From positions 1 to 64,000 of the forward strand of contig NZ_SJSM01000018.1 of NCBI RefSeq assembly GCF_004331685.1: a stretch of 64,000 bases of DNA, in the 5' to 3' direction. Position numbers and translations under genes: made by a program. This document shows, one piece after another, positions 54,329 to 62,860 of the stretch. Under the pieces are notes generated by a model. The model saw only the letters and a program-made list of their open reading frames with translations. It did not search any database and was not told the origin of the DNA. Source of the stretch: Pedobacter hiemivivus. GTDB lineage: Bacteria > Bacteroidota > Bacteroidia > Sphingobacteriales > Sphingobacteriaceae. Positions within the stretch are counted from its first letter, which is position 1, and each line of letters starts with the position of its first letter.

Positions 54329-55924
54329 TTATTTCTTGTACTCAGCAGCTAATTTCAATGCATCATACGCATTTACAATACCACCAGTAATACATAGATC
54401 TGCAAAAGGAATAGTCTTCGTATCTGTTTCTGTTTTAACTTCTACAGACTGACCAACTTTAACTACTGATTTCATAATAATATCTTTTACCTGTACAGCA
54501 GTTAATTTAGGATAGTAAGAGCGAATCAATCCAGCTAAGCCTGCAACTACAGGAGAAGCCATACTTGTACCACTTAATTTTTCATATTTCGATCCAGGTA
54601 CAGATGAGTTAATGTCTACACCAGGTGCAAAAACATCAACTTTCGTTTTACCATAGTTAGAAAAATTAGCTTTTATCTTACCATCATTTGTCCAGCTCGA
54701 TGCGCCAACAGTAATCCATGAGCTAGCTTTACCACCGCCGATATAATCCGGATTCGGGAAGTTATTCTCTACTTCAAGATCTTTATTGTCATTACCTGCA
54801 GCATGAACAAGCAATACATCTTTAGCTACTGCATATTTAACCGCCTCATCAACGATTGCTTTATCCCATGAAAATCCTTTACCAAAACTCATGTTGATTA
54901 CTTTAGCACCATTATCAGCAGCATAACGGATCGCGTTTGCAACATCTTTATCGCGCTCATCACCATTTGGCGTACACCTAACCCCCATAATAACCACATT
55001 ATCGGCCACACCTTTGATACCTAAATCATTGTTGCGTACAGCGCCAATAATACCAGCAACATGAGATCCATGTCTGGCATCTGGTCCAGCTATATCATTG
55101 TTACCATAAAAACGTTCTTTGCTGTTATTAGGATCATCACCAACAATACCACGTGGATCATAATCAACATTCAGGTTATACTCAACCTGGTTTTTATAGT
55201 GGTCGTAACCCGGTACGATCTGAGTCTTATAAAAATCATCAAAACTGCTGTTTTTTAATTGAGCAAGCATGATACGTTGAATATTAGTTTCCATATCATT
55301 TTCAGGTTTAAAAGCCTGAAAATCTTCACGTGTAGGATTTTCTTTACCGATTTTCTTTACTACTGCATCAATTGCATTTTTGATTCCTCCAAAGCGCTCA
55401 TATCCAGTTTTAGCCTCAGCTAACTCCTGATCCAATTCCGCTTTATTTTTTTGATAAGCTTCAAAAGCAGCTAGTTCATTTGCTTTTACTGAAGTAGCAT
55501 CTGCATTGGCAAATTTAGCATTGTCTCTTCTCACCAAACGCGTCAACTCTAAGGTCTCATAATTAACAGAACCTTTTGATGAGCCTATAAAGTTCCAGCC
55601 ATGGATATCATCGATGTAACCATTTTTGTCATCATCCTTGCCATTGCCAGCTTTTTCTTTTTTATTTACCCAAACAATAGGCTTTAAATCTTCATGTACG
55701 GCTTCTACTCCACCATCAAGAACTGCAACTATAACTGGTACTGATTTTTTACCTTTTAATAATTCATTATAAGCCTTTTCTGTGCTTATACCGAATGTAG
55801 AATCTGCTTTTAAATCTAGGTTCTGCCAGTTAGGTTTCTGAGCAAATGACATAAAAGGCATCGCTGCCAATAAAACCACTCCCATTCCACTACTACAGAA
55901 AAAATTCTTGTTAATCTTATTCAT
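54329..55924 (-). CDS. Subtilisin-like serine peptidase (S8) with a large insert
   Basis: A 531-residue exported protease from ATG 55924, with signal peptide GVVLLAAMPFMSFAQ; a TTG nine bases upstream is less likely. The catalytic triad is Asp70 in VIVAVLDGGVEAVHEDL, His285 in DARHGSHVAGI and Ser454 in LSGTSMASPVVAGLAG; Asn in VHAAGNDN marks the oxyanion hole. Asp and His are separated by about 215 residues instead of the usual 30-40. The insert is charged and partly coiled-coil (ELAAFEAYQKNKAELDQELAEA). No T9SS sorting domain is present, so it probably stays periplasmic. Confidence 0.9.
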   Translation of the reverse strand: MNKINKNFFCSSGMGVVLLAAMPFMSFAQKPNWQNLDLKADSTFGISTEKAYNELLKGKKSVPVIVAVLDGGVEAVHEDLKPIVWVNKKEKAGNGKDDDKNGYIDDIHGWNFIGSSKGSVNYETLELTRLVRRDNAKFANADATSVKANELAAFEAYQKNKAELDQELAEAKTGYERFGGIKNAIDAVVKKIGKENPTREDFQAFKPENDMETNIQRIMLAQLKNSSFDDFYKTQIVPGYDHYKNQVEYNLNVDYDPRGIVGDDPNNSKERFYGNNDIAGPDARHGSHVAGIIGAVRNNDLGIKGVADNVVIMGVRCTPNGDERDKDVANAIRYAADNGAKVINMSFGKGFSWDKAIVDEAVKYAVAKDVLLVHAAGNDNKDLEVENNFPNPDYIGGGKASSWITVGASSWTNDGKIKANFSNYGKTKVDVFAPGVDINSSVPGSKYEKLSGTSMASPVVAGLAGLIRSYYPKLTAVQVKDIIMKSVVKVGQSVEVKTETDTKTIPFADLCITGGIVNAYDALKLAAEYKK

Positions 55925-56007
55925 AGTTTTCAAAATTTTGACAAAGTTAACTAAATTTAGGACCTACGCGGTAACGTATTATAAGTCAATCTCACCTGAA
56001 AACAAAA

Positions 56008-56027
56008 AACCAGGACGAGTCCTGGTT
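56008..56027 (-). terminator. Terminator of the Rrf2 gene
   Basis: An 8-bp stem aaccagga/tcctggtt with loop cgag, followed on the minus strand by TTTTTT (complement of 56004-56009), 37 bp after the stop codon. Confidence 0.7.
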
Positions 56028-56063
56028 TTAAAAATCATATGGATTCTTGGTTAACAAACCTAT

Positions 56064-56501
56064 TTAGCTCACGATCGTATCGTCAGTTTCTCTGGCAATC
56101 ACATCAGCAATGCTTGTTTGGGCAAGTACTTTTAAGGTAGCATCCCTTACATCAATAAATGTTTTTCTGATGCCACAAGTCACCTCATCATGACATTCAT
56201 CACACTTACGGTAAAACTTTAAACTGGCACAAGGAACCATTGCTATTGGTCCATCAGTAATACGAAGTATATCTGCCAGATAAATATCTTTTGGATCTTT
56301 ATTCAAGCTATATCCACCCCCTGCACCCTTCTTACTATATAAATAACCAGCATTACGCATATCAAGTAGAATTTGCTCCAGAAATTTCCGGGGTATCATC
56401 TCTTGTTCTGCCAACCGCACTATTTGCATAGGAGGGTTCTCCCTATTCTTGCCAAGAGCAACCAGTGCCTTTATTGCATATTTCGTTTTCTTAGACAGCA
56501 T
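56064..56501 (-). CDS. Rrf2-family transcriptional regulator, probably Fe-S binding
   Basis: A 145-residue winged-helix regulator. The N-terminus MLSKKTKYAIKALVALGK is typical of Rrf2, the recognition helix includes IPRKFLEQILLDMRNAGYLYSKKGAGGGYSL, and four cysteines (Cys91, Cys100, Cys103, Cys109) in CASLKFYRKCDECHDEVTC fit an iron-sulfur or redox sensor like CysR, NsrR or IscR. In many Bacteroidota this type sits near sulfate-assimilation genes; here no target gene is adjacent. It is monocistronic. Confidence 0.88.
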   Translation of the reverse strand: MLSKKTKYAIKALVALGKNRENPPMQIVRLAEQEMIPRKFLEQILLDMRNAGYLYSKKGAGGGYSLNKDPKDIYLADILRITDGPIAMVPCASLKFYRKCDECHDEVTCGIRKTFIDVRDATLKVLAQTSIADVIARETDDTIVS

Positions 56502-56553
56502 AACAGCAAAGCTAAGAAAAGATTTATGTATTTGTATAGATTTTCATTTCCGG

Positions 56554-56970
56554 CTATAAAGACGTTAATTCTTCTATAGTGAGCCCAGTAGTCCTGGAGA
56601 TAATACTTAAAGAAACATTTTCGGCTTTTAATTTAATCGCCAGTTTTCTACGTTCCTCATCACGCCCCCTTCCGATTCCTATTTTAATACCGTCTTCAAG
56701 CCCCATCGTAAGCCCTTCCACACGGCCCTTTATAATCCCTCTATCGATGCCCTCACCAAGTCCTATTTCAATCCCCCTTTCAATCGCTTCCTCCCTCATA
56801 ACGTCCATGACGCTATGGTCTTCCCCTCGCATTTTTAACTTTTCCCGAAATTCGCTCATCTCCTTTGGGCTTAAATTGCCAACTTCTGCAACCCGTACTT
56901 TTACAATAAATCTTTCAACCTTGTCAAAATCTGCCTTGTTGAATCTTTTTCCTGCTGTTTCTTCGCTCAT
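56554..56970 (-). pseudogene. C-terminal fragment of an Rpn/PD-(D/E)XK nuclease-family protein
   Basis: A 138-residue open frame. It corresponds to the end of Rpn-like/PDDEXK transposase-family proteins: RVAEVGNLSPKEMSEFREKLK, then MDVMREEAIERGIEIGLGEGIDRG, a Gly/Glu-rich repeat, and a final HTH-like helix (ISRTTGLTIEELTSL). The N-terminal nuclease core with the PD-(D/E)XK residues, normally about 150 residues, is missing. Nothing upstream on the minus strand supplies it. It may be a relic or a short autonomous product from an internal start, as reported for Rpn genes. Confidence 0.6.
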
Positions 56971-57127
56971 GTTTTTCCTAATTTGTTTAAGCAAACCTCG
57001 TTAGATAATTAATGGTAAACCTTTAGTGATCTGAAATTTGGTTGAAAGCGCGGCATAAACCCATTAATACCAAATAAAACATTGTGGAGTATCAAAATAT
57101 GACCTTCTTTCAAAATTAAAATAGTAT

Positions 57128-57276
57128 CGTAAAAAGCCGAAAGGCAATTGGGAATCCTTCGGGAACCCTTGCTCAGGGCTAGGACAGGATAAGGAGTACC
57201 ATAGGCCTATAGTAGGCTCCCTGGTTCAGTCCGCAACACATTGGGGAGGAACTCCACAACTTCGAACGCACAAAAA
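57128..57276. ncRNA. Possible structured RNA with 6S-like rod layout
   Basis: By hand folding, an outer stem joins ttgggaatccttc (57159-57170 area) to gaggaactccacaa (57247-57260), and cgaa pairs with ttcg further out. A bubble follows, with cccttgctcaggg on one side. The inner stem pairs ggac...ggag with ctcc...gtcc, capped by taccatag/ctatagta. A closing stem, central bubble and terminal stem resemble 6S RNA. On the minus strand the structure is followed by TTTTT (complement of 57131-57135). The strand and identity are unproven; hallmarks of SRP RNA, RNase P RNA and tmRNA were not found. Confidence 0.4.
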
Positions 57277-57320
57277 CAAACCAATAAACTGAATATCAGT
57301 TATTTAAAAATAAAATCTAA

Positions 57321-57349
57321 TTGTGGCATCATTCTGTACCTTACCTTAT
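57321..57349 (+). promoter_or_regulatory. Possible promoter of the small exported protein gene
   Basis: TTG (57321-57323), an 18-nt spacer and TACCTTAT (57342-57349), which deviates from TAnnTTTG at two positions. The start codon is 38 bp downstream. Confidence 0.3.
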
Positions 57350-57386
57350 CGTAATTAATTAGAACACAATTTTAAATTTTATAATT

Positions 57387-57698
57387 ATGAAAAAGATCAT
57401 TTTATCAGCAGCGTTCCTGGCATTTGCAGGATTAGCTACAGTACAAGCAAGCGAAATCAAAGTTCCAGTTGTAATTAGCGCACAACAAGACAGTACTACA
57501 AAAACTCCGGTTGAATTGAAAGATCTTCCTGATGCCGTGAAAGCTACATTAAGTTCAGACAAATATAAAGAATGGATTCCAACAGCAGCATTCCTTGTTA
57601 CAAAAGCAGACAAATCAGAGCATTATCTGATTGATGTTAAAAAAGGAGAAGAAACCGCCTCTTTAAAAATTGGTAAAGACGGCGTTGTTATAGAATAA
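57387..57698 (+). CDS. Small exported PepSY-like protein
   Basis: A 103-residue protein with a signal peptide (MKKIILSAAFLAFAGLATVQA). A short linker follows, then a PepSY-like alpha/beta unit: helix DLPDAVKATLSSDKYKEW, strands AAFLVTKADKSEHYLIDVKK and TASLKIGKDGVVI. Such small periplasmic proteins are frequent in Bacteroidota and mostly without known role. It is monocistronic, with a perfect terminator 38 bp after the stop. Confidence 0.75.
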   Translation: MKKIILSAAFLAFAGLATVQASEIKVPVVISAQQDSTTKTPVELKDLPDAVKATLSSDKYKEWIPTAAFLVTKADKSEHYLIDVKKGEETASLKIGKDGVVIE

Positions 57699-57735
57699 GC
57701 ACCTATATCCCTTAATTTATATAATATATTACCTC

Positions 57736-57764
57736 ACAAAAGCCGGATTTCATCCGGCTTTTGT
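57736..57764 (+). terminator. Strong terminator with 13-bp perfect stem
   Basis: acaaaagccggat pairs perfectly with atccggcttttgt around loop ttc and is followed by attttt. It ends the small exported protein gene and lies 30 bp before the response regulator start. Confidence 0.85.
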
Positions 57765-57793
57765 ATTTTTGCTATTATCACAAGCGAATACCT

Positions 57794-59122
57794 ATGGCAA
57801 AAATACTGATCATTGAAGACGATTCTACCTTCTCTCAAGTCTTAGAGGGCTTTCTTACAAAGCACGGCCATGAACCTCATGTTGTAAACGATGTAAAAAA
57901 AGCTTTTAAGATCACTGATCAACAAAATTTTGACCTCTTATTAATTGATTATCGTTTACCAGACGGTACCGGACTAGACGTTCTTTCTCATATATTGGAG
58001 AAAGGTTCTGCTCAGCCAGCAATCATCATGACCAGTTTTAACGATGTTAGAACAGCCGTAAAATCTATACAGCTCGGTGCCTTTGATTACATCACCAAGC
58101 CGGTTAACCCAGATGAGCTACTCATGCTCATAAAAAATGCATTGGGCAAAAAAGAAACTGCTAAATCAAGCAAATCAGTTGAACATACAGACGCTATAAA
58201 AGGCAAAAGCACAATTGCTGACAAACTTTACGAACACATTAATCTGGTAGCTCCTACGGATATGTCGGTGATTATACAAGGCGAAAGTGGTACCGGTAAA
58301 GAATATGCTGCACGTGCTTTACATACACAGAGTAAACGTGCCAACAAACCATTTGTGGCTATCGACTGTGGCGCGCTATCGAAAGATTTAGCAGCCAGCG
58401 AATTGTTTGGCCATGCAAAAGGGTCTTTCACAGGTGCTTTAACTGATAAAAAAGGTCAATTTGAAGCTGCTGACGGGGGGACTCTTTTTTTAGATGAAGT
58501 TGGAAATTTAAGTTATGAGGTTCAGGTTAAAATGCTTCGGGCGCTTCAGGAAAGGACCATACAGCCCCTAGGCAGCACCAAATCTATTAAAGTTGATGTA
58601 AGAATTATTACGGCAACCAATGATGATCTGAAAATGAGTGTAGCTAATGGTTCATTCAGAGAAGATCTTTACCACCGACTGAATGAATTTAAAATACAAT
58701 TACCGGCATTGAGAAATAGAGGAAAGGATATAGAACTTTTCATCAATCACTTTATAAAACTATCTAATCAGGAGTTAAACAGGGATGTCAAAAACATTTC
58801 GGCTGAAGCCAAAACACTTTTACTTCAGTACGATTGGCCGGGAAATTTGCGGGAGCTTAAAAACGTAGTTAAGCGAATGGTTTTACTAACACCAACAGAT
58901 ACAGCAGAAGTTGAGGCCCTGCCAGAAGATATGATCATTTCCATTAATCAAGCACCAAAGTCTAGTGGTACAGATTTAAAAGCAATTAATGAAGTAAATG
59001 AAAAGGCAATGATTATGGAAACGCTAATTAAGGTTAAATACAATAAATCTAAAGCTGCAAAACTGCTCAATATAGACAGGAAAACGCTATACAGTAAAAT
59101 GGAGCGTTATGATATAGAGTAA
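57794..59122 (+). CDS. Sigma-54-dependent response regulator, NtrC family
   Basis: A 442-residue regulator. ATG 57794 (MAKILIIEDDSTFSQVLE) is chosen because the receiver starts there; the longer frame runs into the terminator. The receiver has acidic residues Glu8-Asp10 and phospho-acceptor Asp52 in LLLIDYRLPDG. The AAA+ domain has Walker A GESGTGKE, the sigma-54 contact loop GSFTGA (instead of GAFTGA) and Walker B GGTLFLDEVGNL. A Fis-type HTH (NKSKAAKLLNIDRKTLYSKMERYDI) ends the protein. It converges with a hybrid kinase gene, 3 bp between stops, which is its likely partner. Confidence 0.92.
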   Translation: MAKILIIEDDSTFSQVLEGFLTKHGHEPHVVNDVKKAFKITDQQNFDLLLIDYRLPDGTGLDVLSHILEKGSAQPAIIMTSFNDVRTAVKSIQLGAFDYITKPVNPDELLMLIKNALGKKETAKSSKSVEHTDAIKGKSTIADKLYEHINLVAPTDMSVIIQGESGTGKEYAARALHTQSKRANKPFVAIDCGALSKDLAASELFGHAKGSFTGALTDKKGQFEAADGGTLFLDEVGNLSYEVQVKMLRALQERTIQPLGSTKSIKVDVRIITATNDDLKMSVANGSFREDLYHRLNEFKIQLPALRNRGKDIELFINHFIKLSNQELNRDVKNISAEAKTLLLQYDWPGNLRELKNVVKRMVLLTPTDTAEVEALPEDMIISINQAPKSSGTDLKAINEVNEKAMIMETLIKVKYNKSKAAKLLNIDRKTLYSKMERYDIE

Positions 59123-59125
59123 ATG

Positions 59126-61627
59126 CTATGCTGAGGCCTTAACCTGTATCAACAGCTGATTTAACTGCTGCAACAAGCTTTCTATTTCGTGCTTTTTAAG
59201 CGGGTCTAAATCCTCATCCGCTCTAAGTTCCATTTCCATCAATCTAAATGCTGTAGCGAGCTTTTTTGCCCCTATCTGTGCGATTCTTCCAGCCAATCGA
59301 TGGGTAAGCAATCGCAACCGCGGCTGATCAGCTTTATTCATCGCATCCCGTATTTCATCGCTATCGTTCAAACTGTCTTCCGAAAACCTGAAGAGTATCT
59401 TTTTTAACTGCTCTTCATCATCGAAAGTCATTTTCTTTAACGAAGTTAAATCCAGGTCAACGGATTCTATTTCTGTTTCCGCCCATTCTTCATCTACATC
59501 TTCAGTTATAGCCTGGTTATAAAACACCGATAAAAGCTCCGCTTCTTTAAACGGCTTCATCACCAAGCCGTCAAATCCATTATTTAAGAGCAAATCGCGC
59601 TCATCAGGCAATACCTGTGCGGTAATGGCATAGATCTTCACCGCATTGCCTACCTTTTCTCTTAACCTTCTGCAAAGTGTAATGCCATCCATTTCGGGCA
59701 TGCGCATATCCATCAGCACATACTTAACCTTGTTATCCCAGGCTGCATTTAGCAATTGTGTGGGTGAGTTAAAGAACCGGGCGTCGATGCCATGATTTTG
59801 AAAAATGACGGCGCATAGATCAAGAATCAACTGGTCATCATCTATTACCCAAACTTTCCCCTTATAAGCCAGAGGCTCAACAAGCGCGCTTTCATATTCG
59901 GGTTCGCTGGCTATCTTAAGTGTGAGGTAAACCGTAAAAACACTGCCCTCTCCTTTCTTACTTTTCACATATACCCGGCCACCTTGTTGTTCAATCAATG
60001 ATTTGATGATGGTTAAACCCAATCCAGCGCCGGATATATTTAATTCCTCATCAGGCAAAGTATTGACCTGTTCAAACTCATTAAATATCAGCTTACTTTC
60101 TTCCTCGGTTAATCCAACTCCGGTGTCTTTTACCATAAAGGTAAAATGAAGAAGCTCGCCCTGCCTTTTAAAAAATGCTGAAAGCGTGACCTCACCCTTC
60201 ACCGTAAATTTTATGGCATTTCCCAAAAGATTATACAAAATCTGCTTCAACCTAAAAGGATCTCCATTTACGTATTTTATACCAGAAAGCTCAAATTCAG
60301 TAATCAGTTGGAGTGATTTGAGTTCGGCTTGGGTCCGCATCACCGAAACCACCTCATGAAGTAATTGTTCAATATCAAATGCTTTTTCTGAGAAGGTGAA
60401 TTTGCCCGAAATGATGCGGTTATAATCCAAAACCTCATTTACAATCTGCAATAGGTGTTCTGAAGAGTGATAAATAGCATCAATATCTTTCCGTTGTGGC
60501 CGTTCTTGCTTCCGGATGATCTCGGAATAGCCAATAATGGATTGTAAGGGTGTTCGGATTTCGTGACTCATATTGGAGAGAAACCGTTGCTTGGCTCTTC
60601 CATGATATTCCGCTTCGTCTTTTGCCAATTCCAGTTCAGCCCTATACTTATTGCTTTTTGTAATATCTGTTAAAATGAAATAGAGCAACAATACGGTTAA
60701 AAAGAAAAAGACAAGCATAATGATGCTAATGGTACTGATGCCTGTATTTACCACATTTTTTGCCTGAATCCCGTTTAATTCAATTTGTGCAACCACCTCA
60801 CTTTCTACCTTTCTTAATACATCAAGCATCTGGCTAACGAGCAAAGTATTTGCATCGGTTAAGAGCGCTTCCATGCTTAAGAAACTCTCGTTTTTAATCC
60901 GCTGCTCTTTCTCTATGATCTTTAAGGATTGCTCCAGATTTTTAGTCATTCGGGCTTCGGCAGACAAAGCAATGGTATCTCTTTTTACCTTTTCTTCGTT
61001 TACGATCTTAACCCCATTATCCTCATCATTGGTCTTTTTCCTGCCAAATATTTTACCAAAAAAGCTTTTAGGCCGCTCTTCTGTCGGGTATATCGTTGTT
61101 GTAGATGTTTTCTGTTCTGTAGCTACGATGGTACTATCGGTCTGTTCGGAACTTTTTGCTGCCAGCGCGCTCAGGCTTTTAACCTGTTGGGAGAAAGATT
61201 TATTATTAACCAGTCGCTCCCTTACTTTAAGGTAATTTATAAATTGCTTATCTCTTTCCCTTAAAAGTCTTTTGATGGTTAAAATTCGGGTTAGCTGGGT
61301 AGAGTCATTCGCATACAATCCGGCTAAGGTATCTAACACCAATCGCAATTGCCCAGACTCCTTAAACAGTTGGTTATAATTACCGGGATCGTTAAATGCT
61401 TGCTTTTTTTGCAGTTGATCAAGCGCGCCTATTTTTCGTGAAATGGCACTCACTACCCTTAACCGCTCACTTGGCGCAGTGATGTTCTCCACAGTAGTCA
61501 GCATTTCTTTAAAAGCCACCTTGCTTACCGCCCATGCCATAAACATGGCAAAACAAGCTAAGAGCAATGCAATTATGATTTTTCCTTTTATGGCTTTGAA
61601 GAAACGGCTTTGGGTTTTATTGCTCAT
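59126..61627 (-). CDS. Hybrid sensor histidine kinase with receiver and HPt domains
   Basis: An 833-residue membrane kinase. TM1 is near 16-36 (IIIALLLACFAMFMAWAV) and TM2 near 295-320 (IIMLVFFFLTVLLLYFILTD), enclosing a helical periplasmic region of about 260 residues. The HisKA domain has the phospho-acceptor in FLSNMSHEIRTPLQSIIGYSE. The HATPase domain shows the N box (LYNLLGNAIKFT) and G boxes (DTGVGL, GAGLGLTI). The receiver has VWVIDDDQ and LMDMRMPEMDG, and the C-terminal HPt has THRLAGRIAQIG. A full His-Asp-His relay is thus contained in one chain and probably feeds the facing sigma-54 regulator (inference from position). Confidence 0.92.
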   Translation of the reverse strand: MSNKTQSRFFKAIKGKIIIALLLACFAMFMAWAVSKVAFKEMLTTVENITAPSERLRVVSAISRKIGALDQLQKKQAFNDPGNYNQLFKESGQLRLVLDTLAGLYANDSTQLTRILTIKRLLRERDKQFINYLKVRERLVNNKSFSQQVKSLSALAAKSSEQTDSTIVATEQKTSTTTIYPTEERPKSFFGKIFGRKKTNDEDNGVKIVNEEKVKRDTIALSAEARMTKNLEQSLKIIEKEQRIKNESFLSMEALLTDANTLLVSQMLDVLRKVESEVVAQIELNGIQAKNVVNTGISTISIIMLVFFFLTVLLLYFILTDITKSNKYRAELELAKDEAEYHGRAKQRFLSNMSHEIRTPLQSIIGYSEIIRKQERPQRKDIDAIYHSSEHLLQIVNEVLDYNRIISGKFTFSEKAFDIEQLLHEVVSVMRTQAELKSLQLITEFELSGIKYVNGDPFRLKQILYNLLGNAIKFTVKGEVTLSAFFKRQGELLHFTFMVKDTGVGLTEEESKLIFNEFEQVNTLPDEELNISGAGLGLTIIKSLIEQQGGRVYVKSKKGEGSVFTVYLTLKIASEPEYESALVEPLAYKGKVWVIDDDQLILDLCAVIFQNHGIDARFFNSPTQLLNAAWDNKVKYVLMDMRMPEMDGITLCRRLREKVGNAVKIYAITAQVLPDERDLLLNNGFDGLVMKPFKEAELLSVFYNQAITEDVDEEWAETEIESVDLDLTSLKKMTFDDEEQLKKILFRFSEDSLNDSDEIRDAMNKADQPRLRLLTHRLAGRIAQIGAKKLATAFRLMEMELRADEDLDPLKKHEIESLLQQLNQLLIQVKASA

Positions 61628-61678
61628 CCTGATTGTTAACGATAAAACAGGAGCAAAAAGTGTGCTATAATTGGATAC

Positions 61679-62749
61679 TTACAGAGAGCCCAATGATCTT
61701 ACGGCCTTTAAAAAATCCCATGGTTTTTTGTTTGAAGTATCTTTTGCTTCGGCGATCAGCATTTTTGCAAGCTGAGTGATCCGGGCTTCATTTTCACTAA
61801 CGGTCCTATCGCCCAGTGCGATTAACCTTTCAATATTTGCAGGACTTGCGGCATCCAGTCCCTCCTTAATACTTTCCAAACTGTCCGGCTCTATACGAAT
61901 GTAGTTTTCTGAGTGCCCAATAGAATTGAACAGCTGTTTCAGGAAGAAATCACTGGTTTCGGCTACGCCACTCATCATAATGTCTAGTATTGCAGGTACA
62001 ATAGCCATCGCACTGCTTTTCTTAAAATGGTCGTAATCATAAGATCTTCTAGAACGACCGGTACCCAGTGAGACTAAAGAAATATCATTGATCCGAGTTT
62101 GGTTAAAAGCCCTGGTTACTTCAATCAGGCCACTTAAAGCTGGGTTTGTAGCAAATACTCCACCATCAAGTAGTGGGTAACGTACATTGGCCAGTGAGTG
62201 GATCTCTGCTACACTAAAATAAGTGGGTGCAGCTGAGGTAGCGCGACAAACATCTCTTAAGTAAAAATCACGGATATTGCCTCTTGAGATTGCGTTCTGT
62301 TGTCTAAAAAAATGGGTTTTCCTAAGTTCAATATTATAGGCACTGATGATGCATGGTTTGATGAGCTGGCTCAGTTTTTTCTCGCCAAAATAGTTCTTCA
62401 GTACACCTTCGAAAATCATACTATTGTAACGTTCTCCGGCAAGCCCAAGTTTAGCCCGGATGCGTTTAAAGAAACTCATTTTAAAGATTTCATTCCCATG
62501 CTCCAAGTATAGATCTAACGCTGCTCTGGCAGAAAACCGGGGTCTTGTCGGATTCTCCTCTGCAGGGCATAACAGCAGGCAGGTCAATATACCTCCAGTA
62601 CTGGTGCCTGCAAAAAAGTCAAAATAATCGACGATAGCAGCATCTGGATTTTTACTCTCTAGTTTCAGCCTTTCTTCAAGCGCAACCAAAACCATTCCCG
62701 GAATAATTCCTCTTATTCCCCCACCATCAATAGAAAGGATTTTCTTCAT
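61679..62749 (-). CDS. Patatin-like phospholipase
   Basis: About 356 residues from ATG 62749 (MKKILSIDGGGIRGIIPGMV), where the patatin domain begins; the longer frame adds 21 residues. The oxyanion-hole motif is DGGGIRG, the catalytic serine lies in FAGTSTGG (GxSxG), and the aspartate of the dyad in LLDGGVFATNP. It is a lipid acyl hydrolase of the cytoplasm or inner membrane face. No signal peptide. It is transcribed toward the kinase gene (51 bp gap) and could share its transcript. Patatins also act as effectors in CBASS defence, but no cyclase gene is nearby. Confidence 0.9.
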   Translation of the reverse strand: MKKILSIDGGGIRGIIPGMVLVALEERLKLESKNPDAAIVDYFDFFAGTSTGGILTCLLLCPAEENPTRPRFSARAALDLYLEHGNEIFKMSFFKRIRAKLGLAGERYNSMIFEGVLKNYFGEKKLSQLIKPCIISAYNIELRKTHFFRQQNAISRGNIRDFYLRDVCRATSAAPTYFSVAEIHSLANVRYPLLDGGVFATNPALSGLIEVTRAFNQTRINDISLVSLGTGRSRRSYDYDHFKKSSAMAIVPAILDIMMSGVAETSDFFLKQLFNSIGHSENYIRIEPDSLESIKEGLDAASPANIERLIALGDRTVSENEARITQLAKMLIAEAKDTSNKKPWDFLKAVRSLGSL

Positions 62750-62860
62750 AATAAAACTAAGGCTTGCAGGTAAATATAGGTTTTCTGCCAGAATAGTTGA
62801 ATACTTAGTCATATTAATTTAATACAGAATACCGATTTTTAACAACCATTTCAATTCACC

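Larger units (their letters stand above)
56995..57386. other. Intergenic stretch without a protein gene
   Basis: No ORF here looks coding. About 57128-57276 is richer in GC and folds into a long imperfect rod (separate entry). The rest is AT-rich flank, including a possible promoter for the small exported protein (57321-57349). Confidence 0.6.

Noticed and set aside
57128..57276. Structured block considered as SRP RNA, RNase P RNA or tmRNA
   Set aside because: The SRP GGAAGG/GNRA core, conserved RNase P segments and the tmRNA tRNA-like end were not seen on either strand.
61679..62749. Patatin gene considered as a CBASS effector
   Set aside because: No cyclic-nucleotide synthase or associated genes are adjacent; the neighbours are a histidine kinase and a secreted protein.
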